From: Dromaius novaehollandiae
Lineage: Eukaryota; Chordata; Aves; Casuariiformes; Dromaiidae
Assembly (NCBI RefSeq): GCF_036370855.1
Contig: NC_088117.1
Location: 2,418,001 to 2,482,000, forward strand
Length of the DNA stretch: 64,000 nt
Direction: 5' to 3'
A program made the position numbers and the translations under genes. This document shows, one piece after another, positions 1 through 18,850 of this stretch. The notes beneath the pieces were generated by a model that ran no database searches, was not told where the DNA came from, and was given only the letters and a program-made list of their open reading frames with translations. Numbering within the stretch: position 1 is the first letter of the stretch; every line of letters begins with the position of its first letter.

Positions 1-3000
1 GTGGAGATGAATCAGGAGAGACTTAACAAGTGTCACTTAAAAGCAGTTTTGTATGAATGATACAAACATTCCCAATTATGCAAAGAGCAGGAGAAACACT
101 GTTTGCCCCATAAGCCCAATATTAATCTATAGGATCAGGAAAAAGCCCAGAGAGACGAACAGTGGGAAGAACAAATGTGGTCTCCACCTGAATATGTTGT
201 TCAGTCTCTCTCTGTAGGCAGTGGAGAGGCCCAGGCACTTCCATGTCCAGCCCCACTCCTCCTGAGGTAGATATCTAAAAGAGCTCAGGCCAGTGGCAGC
301 AGAGAAGGGCCTGCTTCTCCCCTTCTGGCTGTAATGGGAGCTCAGATGACTCACACACCATTAATCCCAGCAGGAACACCCACACTTGTCCGTTTCCCCT
401 ATCCCTGAGTATTTTTAATAGATTTGAGGAAAAGCAGGAAAGTGGAGAAAAATCAGAAGAGAAAAAAGAAATGGAAGAAGAATAGAATAGATAATACTCC
501 AAAAAATACATATCAGAAAGTTTTTACAGGCTAGAAAACGTGAAAATCAAACTTGAACTTACTGCATTCCCTTTGAAATGAAAACAGCTTTGAAATTTCT
601 ATGTATTGCATGAAACTACTTTCTAGTTGCCCAACAAGCTTGCATCCAGTAGTTGCAAAATGCTGCTTAAACTGATCCTGGCTTTCCTGAATGTCATAAC
701 TATATATACCCCAAGGTTCAGAGAAACAAATTTCACAATGAAGTTGTTTGTCAACAATTTGTTTTAACATCTGATGTTTTACTTCAGTGTGTGTGAGACA
801 ACCAGCACGGTATGTTAATTCATTTCAGGTGAACTGCTTGTCAAGCACTGTCCCTGAAGTGCTGCTACAAGTGCTTTAAATTTGAGCTGCCATGGGTCAT
901 AACCTGCTCCCCTCAGATCAGGCACGCAGTGAAAATGCTCCCAATTACAAATCAACAATTCGCCTTGTAAGACATTCTGGGGGCTTCACATCATTTGCTC
1001 TCCTCTGAGTATTCCCTGTGCTCGCTGAGACTGCCAAAATGTGAGTGTGGAAATCACTCACAGCAATCTAGTTTGGAAATGCAAATCTGAACTGAAGAAC
1101 AGCTTTCTGCAATATCCACCTATCTCCTGCTGAAATCCAAGTGCTCAGCCCTGTGCTTCCTCACTTAACTCTTTTTCTGCAAAAGAAAATACTGTCTGAG
1201 GCTGAATCTAGACCTCGAAGTGGATGCAGGTGACTCTCAATGTCATTTCATCTTTTTCAAATATTAGTAAGTTTTTACAAGATCCCTTTGGAAAAGGACA
1301 GAGATGTAAATTATCCCAATTTACACATGTGGAACAGAGACACAGAAATAATAGTCTATGTTGTCCACTCTGGTGGACCAGCATGAGAAGGTCAGAGTCT
1401 GATTTTTTGCAGTGCTTAGCCCATATGGAGTCCACAACGGGCTTTCCATAATGATGGATATCATAGCAATGTTCACCAGTCAGCTGCCTTTACCATGAGA
1501 ACTTGCTCTCTCCAACAAACTCCAAGAAGTTCCCTGTTCACCTTCCACTCACTCAAAGGAGAAAGAGATTTCAGAGACTCTTTCACTGTGCAGGCTGGTT
1601 TATCCCAGGACTATGCTGAGCGAGGCGAGGATCTTGGTGAAAAAACAGGGAATCATTTTATAAGATGTATTTACAAGGAGGCCAAACAAAGACTGCCAAG
1701 CCTGAGTGTTTAGCTTCACAGTTGCAATACTGTTTCTAGAACAAGTAGTTCTTTGAAGACTGGGAGTATTAAAGCTTGCTTCCCTTAGGTCTCTTCATCG
1801 AAAGACTGGCTACAACTGATGGACTGCTATGCTTGACTTGAGATGCTCTGAGAGCATCAAAAGAAACTGGGCAAACCTGTCTGTGCTGAAGCCCTTGCCT
1901 TTCCTCCCCCTGTCAGCCTGGACTTGGGAGTACCATAATTAACTCTGAGACTTCAACTCTCTGTGAAATATAGCTAAAATTGGCTGGTGCCTTCAAAAAC
2001 AATCAGGGGTATACACAAAGTGATCTTAAAAGCTTGTTTCCATAGAAACTAAGATGAAAGATATAATTTCCTGAATTAAAAAATAAATAAATAAGCTGAT
2101 TACTGAAAACCAAAAAGGGATTCAGATGAATCTCCCAGTATTGCACCAGCAGGGTCGTCCTGTCCTGCACAGAGCCTTTACAGTGTCCTGTCCACACTTG
2201 CATTGCCAGATCCACACCAGTCCTTTGCCCTTGAGCTAATGAAAGGCAACTGGCAGCAGAGGAGCGAACTGTTGCCTTCTACTTGGACCTGTCCTGTGGG
2301 TTGGGGGCAGGTGCACTCTGTGCTCCACTCCACTTCCACCTTTGCTGTGCCTCCCAGCTCCTGCTGGTCCCCTGTTCAACATCCTTGCACCCTGCTCCTC
2401 TCCCCACTCAGTCCTCGCTTTTGCCCCAGCATCTGCCTGCAATTTCCATCTCTGTAGGGAACTCAAAGCCCTCAAGGCCCCAGCTGTCTTGGAGGGGTGG
2501 AGGGTGCATGAGACCTGCATGGCAGGGATGCTCCGAGGAGTGAGACATGCTTGGTGCAGGCAGATGGCCTGCTTGCCAAGTCCCTGCTAGGTGAGTGCAC
2601 CTCGCAGTCCTGCACCTGCCAAACACCCACAGATACTCAGGGGGAGGCATCTCCCTGCCACCACAGTGGGTTGCTCCTCTAGATCTGAAAGACAGTTGGG
2701 GTTTTTTTAGAGTCACTTTTGCTGAAAACATATTTCAAATGGGAAAAAACAGCTGAAGTGGACGCTGAATGGGAAACTCCACACCCCCTCAGGGTGAGTG
2801 TGGCAAATTCAGCACAAGCTCTTACTGTGGAAATGGCAGCTAATCTGCTTCAGTGAGCACAGCTCGGCTGAGAAGAAACTGGACTGATAACTGTGCGGAT
2901 ACCCTCCTCCCTGGCATCATGTGCAGTGTGGCAGGGTCCCCCTCAGTGATCCCCCCTCTAACCAGCATCCTTCCACAAGGCGGCACGAACCAAATCCCCT

Positions 3001-4244
3001 CTGCGTATTTTCTGCCTTCTGCTGCACCTCCCCCTTGGTTTGCCAGCTCTGTTATCATCCCTTTCCTTTCTAACAGTGCCTGACAGATCCCTGACGGGGC
3101 ATGCCAGAGCTCCCGGCCCACGCTAGCTACCGCTTCTGTCACTGCCATGGCCACTGCTTGCTGGTCGTTCTACCATGATTTTACCTGCTGGGGAGATATG
3201 ATGGCCTGCTGCTGCTCCAGCAGAGAAGTCCTGCTGCCTGGGTATCTGGGAGCCTGCTGCTCCTCACCTCTTGAAATTTGGCTTCATTTAGCATGTAGGC
3301 AGAGTGACTATTTTTGCACTGAACATTTGCATTTGTGAATATTCACATTTTCCAAAGATGTATTTATTCTTTGAAACAGGCCTGATTTCAATCACTAAGC
3401 TCATGCACCTGAACAAAATTGTCCCCAAAGGCTGCTCTAACAGCAGGGCTGTAATGGCGTGTGAATGGCCTGGTCCTGCTAAGCTGCTCCCTTTGCCTTT
3501 GGTAACTAAGAAGAGTCCTTGCAAGATCAGCTGTTAGCTGAGAGCATGCAGTGGAAGAGCCAGCCATGGCAGCATCTCAGCACACAGGCCAGGGCATTGC
3601 CCACAAACCTGGCATGAACCAGCCCTCTGCATACAGCAGGACTTCATCCAGACTGACCCCTCTTGGGTTTCCATAAAGACAGACACTGGTTTGCGCACCT
3701 GGAATTTGAAGCTCTTTCTTGAGCGTTGGCCAGACTGAATGTCATTTAAAGCCTTGGGATAACTTCTTAGTCAATTCTGTTATCTCCCCTACCAATATCA
3801 TATAAGCCCAGAAAGTAAAAGGAACTAAATAACCTTCAAACTCCAGAGAGCTCCTGCCCAATGTACAGGCATCACTAGGATCCTCCCGCACCTTCACAAG
3901 TTCTCCCCATCTGGGGAGCACCCAGGATGCTCCAGCTATCACTAGTGAGCAGGGCAGGAGCTAGTTGATTCATTTGATTTGGCTAAAGAGCAATGAGTCC
4001 AGCAGCCTGAGAGAGAAACGCTGCAGAAATCATCCAGCACTATGTAGGTCAACACTGACAGCTGTGAAAAAATAACGTACAAGGGAATACAAGAGAAAGA
4101 GAGGGAGCTGCACATTTAACTGGAGAGGGTGGATAGATGGATGAATAGACATACAGACATATAGATAGGCAGGCTAGCGCAGACATCATTAACCCTCCTG
4201 ATGGGCACTCTTGATTTACACCACATGTATGAGGTACTATACTA

Positions 4245-4430
<186 letters not shown>

Positions 4431-6550
4431 TCACAGGAGCACATCGGCCATCGAGTGTGATTTTCCTTTTCTTTTCTGCAAGGTTAAACAGCCCCATGTT
4501 AACATGATAAGATCATTCGAATAATCGGAAACAGCATAGCAACAACTGCACTGGGGAGCATGTCCCAGCGATGGTGTGGAGAGGGCTGTTTGCAAGCCTG
4601 TCGCTGCCTCAGACTGCAGCCCACTCAGAGGCAATGGGTCTGTTCAGAGTTGCATCTTAATGGAAAAGCTGTGCCTAGCTGCTCGGCTTGCTAAACTAAT
4701 AACTTTCATGGATTACAGATTAAAGGGAAACATCTCCCTTACAGTCACACTGTGTAATGCGATTTCTTTAACCACACATTTAATACTCAGTTGTAATTCC
4801 CCTCTGAGGACTATTACAAACAGAGTGGTCAGCTGGGACTCCGAGCAGGAGAAAGAGTGCAGAGCCACAGAGCAAATCAGCCATCTGGCCCTGAACATCC
4901 ACAGAAATCAGAAAGTCAGAGAGGCAGAGGGGGGCAGAGGGGGGATCATCAGCTCTCAGGCACGGAGAGCTGGAATCTGCCCTCAGCACACCTGGGCAAC
5001 ATGGGGCAGGTTCATGGTGATCTATTCCACTTAGAGATCTGGGTTACACCAAAATAGAGGAGCTGTTATGAAAGGGCTGGGAGTTTGATCTCCAACAGGA
5101 TCCTATTTTGTTTTTAAACTGAGGGGGAAGGAACCGGGTAATCCCTGGGGGATCCTTTGTTACAATAATGCACTTTCACAGCACAGGGAATGACCCCAGT
5201 TGGTGACAGCCACCAGGTCAGAGCTCCAGCTGGGGTAAAATCAGTGCAAGGAATTTGATATCAAGGAGGAAGTAACATTTCTTCCCTCCTCCAAAGATCT
5301 GCCCAAGCCCCAGGACATGCTCTGCACCAAGGCTGGAGGACACCTTGCTGGGAGAGGAGAGGATGATGAAAAACACCTCAAGCAGGGGGCCTTGAGAACT
5401 GTGTGGAAAGGTTGATGATACTGCCTGGTACTGGGTGGGAGAAGGCAGAGGGTGCAGAGAGAGCTGGTGGCAGGGGTTGGAGACCTTACTGTGAACAAAA
5501 GGAGGAATTACCCAGAAAGGGGTGTGGGGACATCACCTAATGGCTGTGGAGAAGCAGGAGGAGAAGTCCCCAGTGCAGCACTCATGCCTGACATGAGGAG
5601 ATGGGGAGGGAGGCTGGCAGAGGGAGAGGAGAAGGGAGCACTTGGCAGGGCCGGGGCAACCAGAGCCGGGAGGAGGACGGCGGAGTGTGGCTACGCACTG
5701 GGACCTTGAGGAACTGGGTTTGGGCAGGGATCTGGACACAGGAGGGAGAGGCTGGAGACTGTGCGGGCGCAAGAGCTACACTGTGCGGCACAACAGCTGA
5801 CAGAGAGGAGCCATTTTGCATGCGCGGGCTTCCAGGCTTTCCTCTGCCTCACTGCCCCCCCTGCTCAGGCTTAGCGCCAGCAAGCAAGGACAGAGCATGA
5901 CTGTGCCCTCCCCATGCAGGGGCAGCAGAGCCAGGAGACTCCCTGCCCCCCAGGAAGGCATAGCCACGCCACAGCGCCCTGACTCCTAGAAAGTGAGACC
6001 TGCAGCCCCCCTCCACGCTACCGGGCTGTCACCCTGGGACGTCACAGAGACAGCTGCCCCTGTACCCCCCAGAGCGGGACTGCAGCCTCTCTGCACAAGC
6101 CCACCCACCCCACTGCCCACACGGTGGCCCATGGGGGCAGCTACCCTGCCCAAGTCAAGATCAGCACCAGCCCAGGGCTTCTCCAGGTTTGTCATTGGGG
6201 CAAGGCCTTAGAGGTGGCATGTATGCACAGATACCGATTAGCTGGGTTGCTTAAATGAAGCCTCATCCCAGCCATGACTCCTGACCCGACTGAGCCTTCT
6301 CTCTGTTCCCAGCCAGGTACCAAATATCTTTTACAGGTTGCTCTGTGCTTCCTGCCTGGCTCCTACAGCATCCCTGGGGATCTCTCCAACCATCCTTCAT
6401 CTCGACATTAGGAAGCTGATCTGTGAATGTGTCAGCTTTGCTCTGCTTTGCACCTCCTGCCCCTCAGCTCCCTTGCCCCTCGCTGCCTTTGTGTGTGCCA
6501 TACATGAATTTCTGTGCACATGTTGGTGAGCATGAGTCTGTGTGGTGCAT

Positions 6551-11900
<5,350 letters not shown>

Positions 11901-11904
11901 CAGA

Positions 11905-12170
11905 CAGCAGTTGAACATGATTTTCGAAAACAAAGAGCCAATGTTGTCCTTGGATGTATCCCTGATGTGTTAGAGTAGTAGCAGGCAATGATGGAGTTTC
12001 TCTACGAAGCACTGAGGATTCCCAGATGGAAACATTGCCAGATCTGGTGACTATATTCTTTACAAGGAGGCTGAAAACCTGGTGAAAAGGGCCCCAAAAA
12101 TATTTGGGAAAAAACTGTCATAAGCTGCTATAGAAGAGGTAAGGTTGAATAAAGTCTGCCTGTCAACCCT
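11905..12170 (+). mobile_element. Decayed CR1-clade LINE fragment, end of the reverse-transcriptase region
   Basis: The plus strand at 11934-11960 reads RANVVLGCI. It is followed by a decayed frame resembling the post-catalytic part of CR1-family ORF2, where a segment like KANxILGCI leads into a region ending near an EYC/FW motif. Stops interrupt the frame, for instance soon after PDVLE, so this is a dead relic. The limits are approximate. The family assignment rests on this short amino-acid similarity and on the presence of another CR1-type copy nearby. Confidence 0.55.
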
Positions 12171-15100
12171 CAGAGCATGCTGGCCTGGAGTTCCAAGATT
12201 TGTCACCTACCAGGAGCAATGACAGATCACTGCCTTTTTGTGGATGCTTTCCTAGGGTTTCTGAGCACTTCAAGAACAGTAATGCATGACTTTTCCCATG
12301 CAAACAGCCAGATCAAGTATTATGAGCTGCAAGTGAGGCATGTGGTGCACAGACCTTCATCTGAAACTCTTGCTGGAGACAAGTGTTGCTTGTGAGCAGT
12401 TTAGACCTTGCGATCACCCCCATTCCCCCATCTCTCAGCCGCAGAATCTAGGGCAATGCGGAGAGTGGCTGAGCCAGCCTTTTCAGAAGGCCATAAAATC
12501 CTATGGATTTACTGTGAAAACGTCATCAACTTAGTAAGACAAAGCTCTACCTTAGCAGAATGAAGTGTTTATGATGAAAATGGAATTGTTTCACTGCCAC
12601 ACTTGTGAGCGATCTGTCTGGAAGGGGAAGGACTTCCCATAGTTTTCTCCAGAGGGGCAGAACGTGTGAGGGTTTCCCTCAGCTGCAGGCCTAATTGCTG
12701 AGAGTAGAAGTGGAGCATGTGGACGAGCAAGACTGCAGCATCCCCAGCCAGCAGGGCCACACTGCTCACCTGGTAGTCCCAGCTGCCGGGACTTCTAGGC
12801 CAGAGAAACTATTTCTATAGTCATGCCCTCAATGGGGAGCACTGCTGTGGGATGGCTCCAGCATAGACTGGGTAGGTTCACTGGGGCAGCAGGATGGTGA
12901 ATTTGGAATGAGGCTTTCCTGATGTACTGCATCCCTCCCCTCCTCCTAGGCCAGGGCCTCCTGCCCAGCTTCATCACCTCGCATGTTTCTATTGCTCTGG
13001 CACCTTGATGCCATCCAGGGGCGTCCCATGCCCTGGATACCCTGCAGATAGAGGAAATCAGGCATTGATGGCTCTCAGCCACGTGACCAGCACAAGCAGG
13101 ACCTGGGCCAAGGACAGAGAACAGCAGTAAGCCCTCAGCACAGGGTGCACGGTGGGCTACAGGTGGTGGTCAGACAGCTGTCAGGGATGATGGAGAGGGA
13201 AGGCAGTGCAGAGGCTGCCTGTGCCTCCTCACTGCCTTCCTGGAGTCACAGTGCAGCACACTCCTCTCCACTCAGCCCGCCAGGGATACGATTTGCGTGA
13301 GCAGCTGGGACGCTGGGGAGGGACGTCCCTGTCACATGTCTGCGATCCAGTCAGACTGACAGGCAAGGCCCCTGCGTCTGCCTGGGGAATAACTCACCGA
13401 AAGGCATTATTTCTTTGGCAGGGGGGCAGGGAGGACCATGGGATGGAGACCAAGGTGAACATGTCTGAGCAGCTGTTGGAATTGAGCTGCTGCCATTTCA
13501 CATTCTGTCTCTGACTCACAGTCTCCTCCAGCTGGTACCTGGAAAGGACACGCTAGATGGACTGCAAACCCTAAGCAGGTCTTACACTCTCCCTAAATGC
13601 TTTCACAGCCAAGAGGGACTCAGCACAGCTTACTCTGCATTTCAGATGTGGCCTGTGTAGTTGCTAGGCAGCACGGCTCCCTGCTCCAGTGCTGGGGACA
13701 GCACAGAGCTGTCCTTCTAGCAGTGGGCATCACTGTTGGGTTTGCTCAGCTTTCCCTGCAGGGCACAATAGCTAGGGCTCAGAGAGCCCTTGCCACCCTC
13801 TCAATCACAGCATACGTCATTTCTGCAGTCCCTGTCATCACGTGAAGAAGTCAGAGCAGCAGCATCCTACAGCATGAGAGGAGACTTGAGATGATCTCTC
13901 TCCCCCTCCATCACCAGGCCACTCTGCATCCGTTACCTCATCACTGGGTTACCCAGGTGTAGGAGTAGTTAGTTATACCACCCACCAGTGCTTTGCCTTC
14001 ATCCAGAGAAGCCAGGCATTCACTAGGTTGGCTGTAGTTAGCCCAGTTTTGGGTTATTAGAGGGTTCCAGAGGGGGCAGGACGTTCTGGTGGTTAGAAAG
14101 AGAGAAGGATGAGACGCAGAACCTCAATGACCTGAGGCAAAGATGATGAGAAACACAGAAACAGCTTATGTGAAATCAGAAGGAACTGAGTGGACATAAA
14201 CACACAGTCAAATATAAACTACAAATGGATGGGAATTTCCACTGGAATAATTTTTCTGACAGAAAATAGCATTCACATGTTTGAAATCCTCTGTAGGGAA
14301 CCTCTCATTTTGACAAAAAAAAAAATCCATTTTTCTACTGAAAAATCATTCCCAGCTGAGAGGTTCCTGGGCTTTGGCTGCCTGCACATCATGGCCCTGC
14401 ACTGCAGTGGTCCCAAAGGGCTCTCAGGAGATGGGACATCCACCTTCAGAGACCTCCAGCTCCCTGGGCCCACTGCATACCTGAAGCTGAAAAGGAGCTT
14501 TCAGAAAGAGCCATCACTGCTAACGAGGCTTCCTTCAAATCAGTCTTCATCTCAGAGGATGCTGGAGCCTGGGCTTGGGTCATGCATTTCATGATGCAGA
14601 ACAGCCTGAGGTTGGAGGGGGAGAGATCTCCTCAGTCCTCACTAGCATCGGATGCTGCTGCTCTGACTTCCTTGTGTGCTGGCTGGCCATCCAGTGAGAT
14701 TCTGACATTTGCTTTTCTTTCCTTCGGTGGGAGCACTACCTAGGTCGCCACTGTCTTTCCCAATGTGGATTTGGCAAAGCTCTGCGGGAACTCTGTAATC
14801 CCAGAGACTTCTCTCCCTGCCAAGGCATGATACAGCACTGCCCACAGGGCAGCCTGCATGGCATACTCTGCAGATGACCCAGCCCTCTTTCAGCCTTTGG
14901 CCTCACTGCACTCAAAACAGAGCATGTTGGGGAACTTCAGCCACCACACAGTCCTTCATGCTTTCCAGCAAACACTGCTCCACACTGTCTACTCTCTACA
15001 TCCTCCTACAGCCCCTCGCCCTCCTCTCTGAACTCACCTGTCAGACACACTGCCTTTCCTCCTGTCAGCGAGTTGAACAAGACTCACAGCCAAGAGGCCC

Positions 15101-18100
15101 ATCTCAGGGTCCTTGGCACCACTCAAGAGGAGCAGAGCTAGACAGGCCAGGGTGTCCACAATAACATGATAAATCTTGCTGTTGGGATGTGACTGCCCTC
15201 CTTGGTGAGATATTGCTGACTTTCACGACTACCAAATTTGCTTCCTTTGTCTCCAGGGTCTCTCCTCTGGGGACAACATAGGCTGCTGTTGCACCAGAAA
15301 AATCTCAGTCCTGCTCATTGCAAGATATGGTGGCGTGGGCCCCAAGCAAGCATGTGGAGATGGCCCAGACATTTGAATAGGCTGACTGGAGGCATATGGA
15401 AAGGGCCATATTCCATGAGAAGGGTGCTCACCTGGCCAGACAAGGTCCTCCAGAAGGCTGTAAGTCCCCAGCAGCATCCAGGTGGTGACAGCCTTCACTG
15501 GTAGGCAAAAGTTCCAGCTTGTTGTGCCCTACCAAGTGGAAAGTGAGACCTCTGTGCACACCTAACCTCTTTGGTGGGCCCAGAAATGAGCAAGAGTTCC
15601 CACCTTCACATCTCTAAAAACCTACTTTTGGGATGAGACAGCACTCATCTAAGCAGAGCCTTTTTACCTGCATCCTTGAGCTTCCTGCCTCCCCCACACA
15701 CACACCAGGAACTCATCACAATGCTCAGACCTCCCTTCTGCTCTGGAGCCCAGCTCTGTGCTGCTCCAGCCTAGTTTCCCAGGACTTGTGGGGATGCCAG
15801 GCTGTGGGAAGCTGCAGGCTTGGCATGGGTAGAGCTATTGGGGTGCCTGGGAAGGACAGCCCTTCCCCAGGGCCTTTGGTGGCTTCAGTTTTGGAGCTTC
15901 AGCTCCTGACTTGATATGGATCTGTGTCCCCCCACCCAGCAGTGAACAGTGCCTAGGACATCTGAGTACTCCTGGCTTCATGCTGCTCCTGGGAAGTTTT
16001 CATGTCTTTGCATACGTTTGACTAGCTGCAAGGCCTCCCCAGGCCAATCAGCTCCCATGTGAAAGCTCTCTACTGTGGGAGAACAGAAAAATAAGAGTGT
16101 GGCTTTCCAACCTGCCAGATGTGGCTTTTCAAAGACACTAAACATGATAAATGTGAGACATAAGGCCTCAGGAATAGCCTTGGAAGATGGCAAGCAAACC
16201 AGATAAAGCCAGAGCTGACCCAGTTGTGCTAACACAGCATGTAGCAGCAGGAGCTGAGTGGCACTAGAGTTTCTGCTGCATTTGATGTACTTCACCCCAG
16301 GAGCCATCTGGCAGTCTCCAGAGTGGCCTGGGTGTGCACCAACATGCGCCCAGAACAGATAATTAGTGGATTAGGACTCAAATCTAAAATTGAAAGTCCA
16401 AGAATGTGACAGTGAACATGTATCCTTTGAGCTCTGTGCCTCCCTGTCATGTGTGATTGACATTTGCAAGAAAATTAAACTACCAACAGATAGAAAGATT
16501 GATTGCACAACTTTTGTTTTATTATGAAATCAGTCTAAAAACAAATACGGACATGATGAAACAAGGTCTAACAAGCAGTACTTCTGAAGAAAATACTGTT
16601 TTTTACCTCATCCACTTCTCTTATGGTATCTATAACGTATTCACAATTCAGTACATCTGGAAAGCAAGACAGTCTCAAGGTGGGCCTCCTGGAAAGAGGA
16701 ACACACAGTTAGGGTTATCTTGTGAAAAAAAAAAAAAAAAAAATCACAAATCCCTGTGGCCAAGAATGCAGGTCGCCAAGGTTTCATTCTCCTCCTGTAG
16801 TTGTGCGAATTGTCCTTTACTTCCTACTTCAATTGCCATGTCAAAGGAAATGTGGAAAAGTAAGGATACACTGGAAATGTTTGACTTCATGGCCTTAAAC
16901 GTCTTTCAAACTTATTTGAAGGAAATGAAAGGTATTTATTTAATCAGATCTCCTGGAAACTGAAAAACAAACTACATTCTTCTCTTCTTATCTAGAGACA
17001 TAATGTCTTTCCCTCTGGGCAATTTCACTACACAGGACAGACCTCTACTAGTGGAGTAAGGGCTGTGTAATATACTATTACCCTGCATGTGAAACAGCTT
17101 CCAGAGAATGAAGCACAGGGGAGCTCACAGCTCTACACTTTCTCCAAGAAATGTGGAGATCTGTTCCTGGTCTGGGGAGAGGAACATCTAGCCCACACCT
17201 CCATTTCTGGTTTGGAGCATCCTTGACAAAGGTATACCCTGTGGGATAGCTACTGCCAGCTCTACTCAGTGCTGTCATGTGTGACTCTCAGGGGTCAGCT
17301 GATGCTGCAAGAGTTTTCATGAAGAAACGTACCTCCTAGGTCTGCCGGAGACCAAGCCCCTTCTCTAATGCAGAGATGCACTACAAAGTCTCAGCCAGTA
17401 TAAGGATTTCTGGTATTAACAAAACACCACATTCTTCCTCTACTTATTTTTTTTGTAGAGTTAAACTTTGTGGTTGCTTCAAACCAGCTGAATCCACTCT
17501 ACCAAACCCTGGAAGTGGAGAATTCCAGTCTGAATTCAGCAAACTCATAATTGTGCAAATTCATAAGCATACAAAGTCAGGGGTTTGTAAATGGTGGCAG
17601 GTACCCAGCATCTGTAACCATAGACACTACTTCAAATCCCAAACAAATTTTTCTTTTATTATATCTGTTTGCTATGTACTAGCCAAAAGAAGACTCTGAA
17701 CATATCTTAAAAATAAATACAAAGATAAAAGCCTACAGAAACCACAATTACCTCAGCAACATTTAATTACACTCAGTTTACATGATTTACAGAAACATTC
17801 ACTAATCCCTAGACCCAAATGTTCCAACTTCCTCCTCTTCCATTTCCTAATTATGTCTTGAGATGGTCCTGCTGGAAGTCTTTGCCCCACTTTCTGTGGG
17901 AAGTTAAGAATGAAAGGCAAATCTTTGCACTGAATTTTGTTCCCCTCTAGTGTGGGCTGTGTTTCAGTCTAGTACTGACACTCCCCAGCAGATACATGAG
18001 CCAGACACATGAGAAAGCAGGAGAAGACAAGGTAGCGCCATGTCTTACATGTTCTCGGAGGTCCTGCATTACTCAACAAGCTCTCTGGGTGCTCCTGCCA

Positions 18101-18850
18101 TTATCCCCAGCCAGGAACTCCCAACACCACGTTATGGATCCTTTATGTCCAATCTATAAATATCTTTTGCATTCAGTCTCTAACACTCAGGGCTTCTGGG
18201 TAGCCTTCATATATTGAGGGCTGTGTACATCACGTCTGTTGCTTTCCCCAGCCTGTGCATGCACTCCTCCTTTTTCCGTGCCTGGGGAAGACACGGTTCC
18301 CACAGTGCCATGCCAGGTGTGCCCTGCTGCTTCCCTGCCCAGGAGTTGTCCTTGTCCCAAAGGGGTGCAGTGTGTGTCCTGGATTTCTTGTTTTTTGCTT
18401 GCAAGGTGTCCTGGGAGAAAGACATGTAAGATGTCTTGGGAGAAAAAGTGAAGTGGAGGTGCTGGTAAAGGCTCCAGCCAACAGGTTCTTTGACAGAGCC
18501 CTTTAACAGAGCCCTTTGACAGAGCAGCTATTGCTGCTGACTCTACGCACCAGCACCCAGGGACTCCCAGTGTCTCCCATTTTTCCCTTCTTTCATTTTC
18601 TGGTATGCCTCCTACTTGACCCGTTATGCCCACTCATATCTTCCTTTAAACTTGGTGAAGGGTCAAATATGACCTTAAAAAGAAAGTGCTAGGCTGAGAC
18701 AAAGATCCAGCTAGTTCAGGGACTAGCAATGGATGCATATAGTCACCTTCTAATTTTTAAGACTCCAAGTCTATTTATTCCATTTTTTCCTCCTGTGGCA
18801 GCCATTCCCTACTCCTAATCACTTTTCTACTTTCTCTGTATCTCTTCTAG
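12171..18850. other. Intergenic stretch, no gene seen
   Basis: Mixed-composition DNA with short unrelated frames on both strands. The longest, a 168-codon plus-strand frame starting at 16457, crosses a 19 bp adenine run that it reads as lysines and has no recognisable domain. I found no splice-phased exon set, RNA gene or promoter that I could defend. Confidence 0.55.
16725..16743 (+). repeat. Adenine homopolymer, 19 bases
   Basis: Nineteen consecutive A residues. No gene-like sequence or target-site duplication was recognised next to it, so I do not call it a retrocopy tail. Confidence 0.85.

Noticed and set aside
4576-5034. 152-codon plus-strand open frame
   Set aside because: Lies in GRIN1 intron 1, no recognisable domain, overlapped by frames on the other strand; could be chance.
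16457-16963. 168-codon plus-strand open frame
   Set aside because: Reads a 19-base adenine run as lysines, has no recognised domain and no splice or promoter context.
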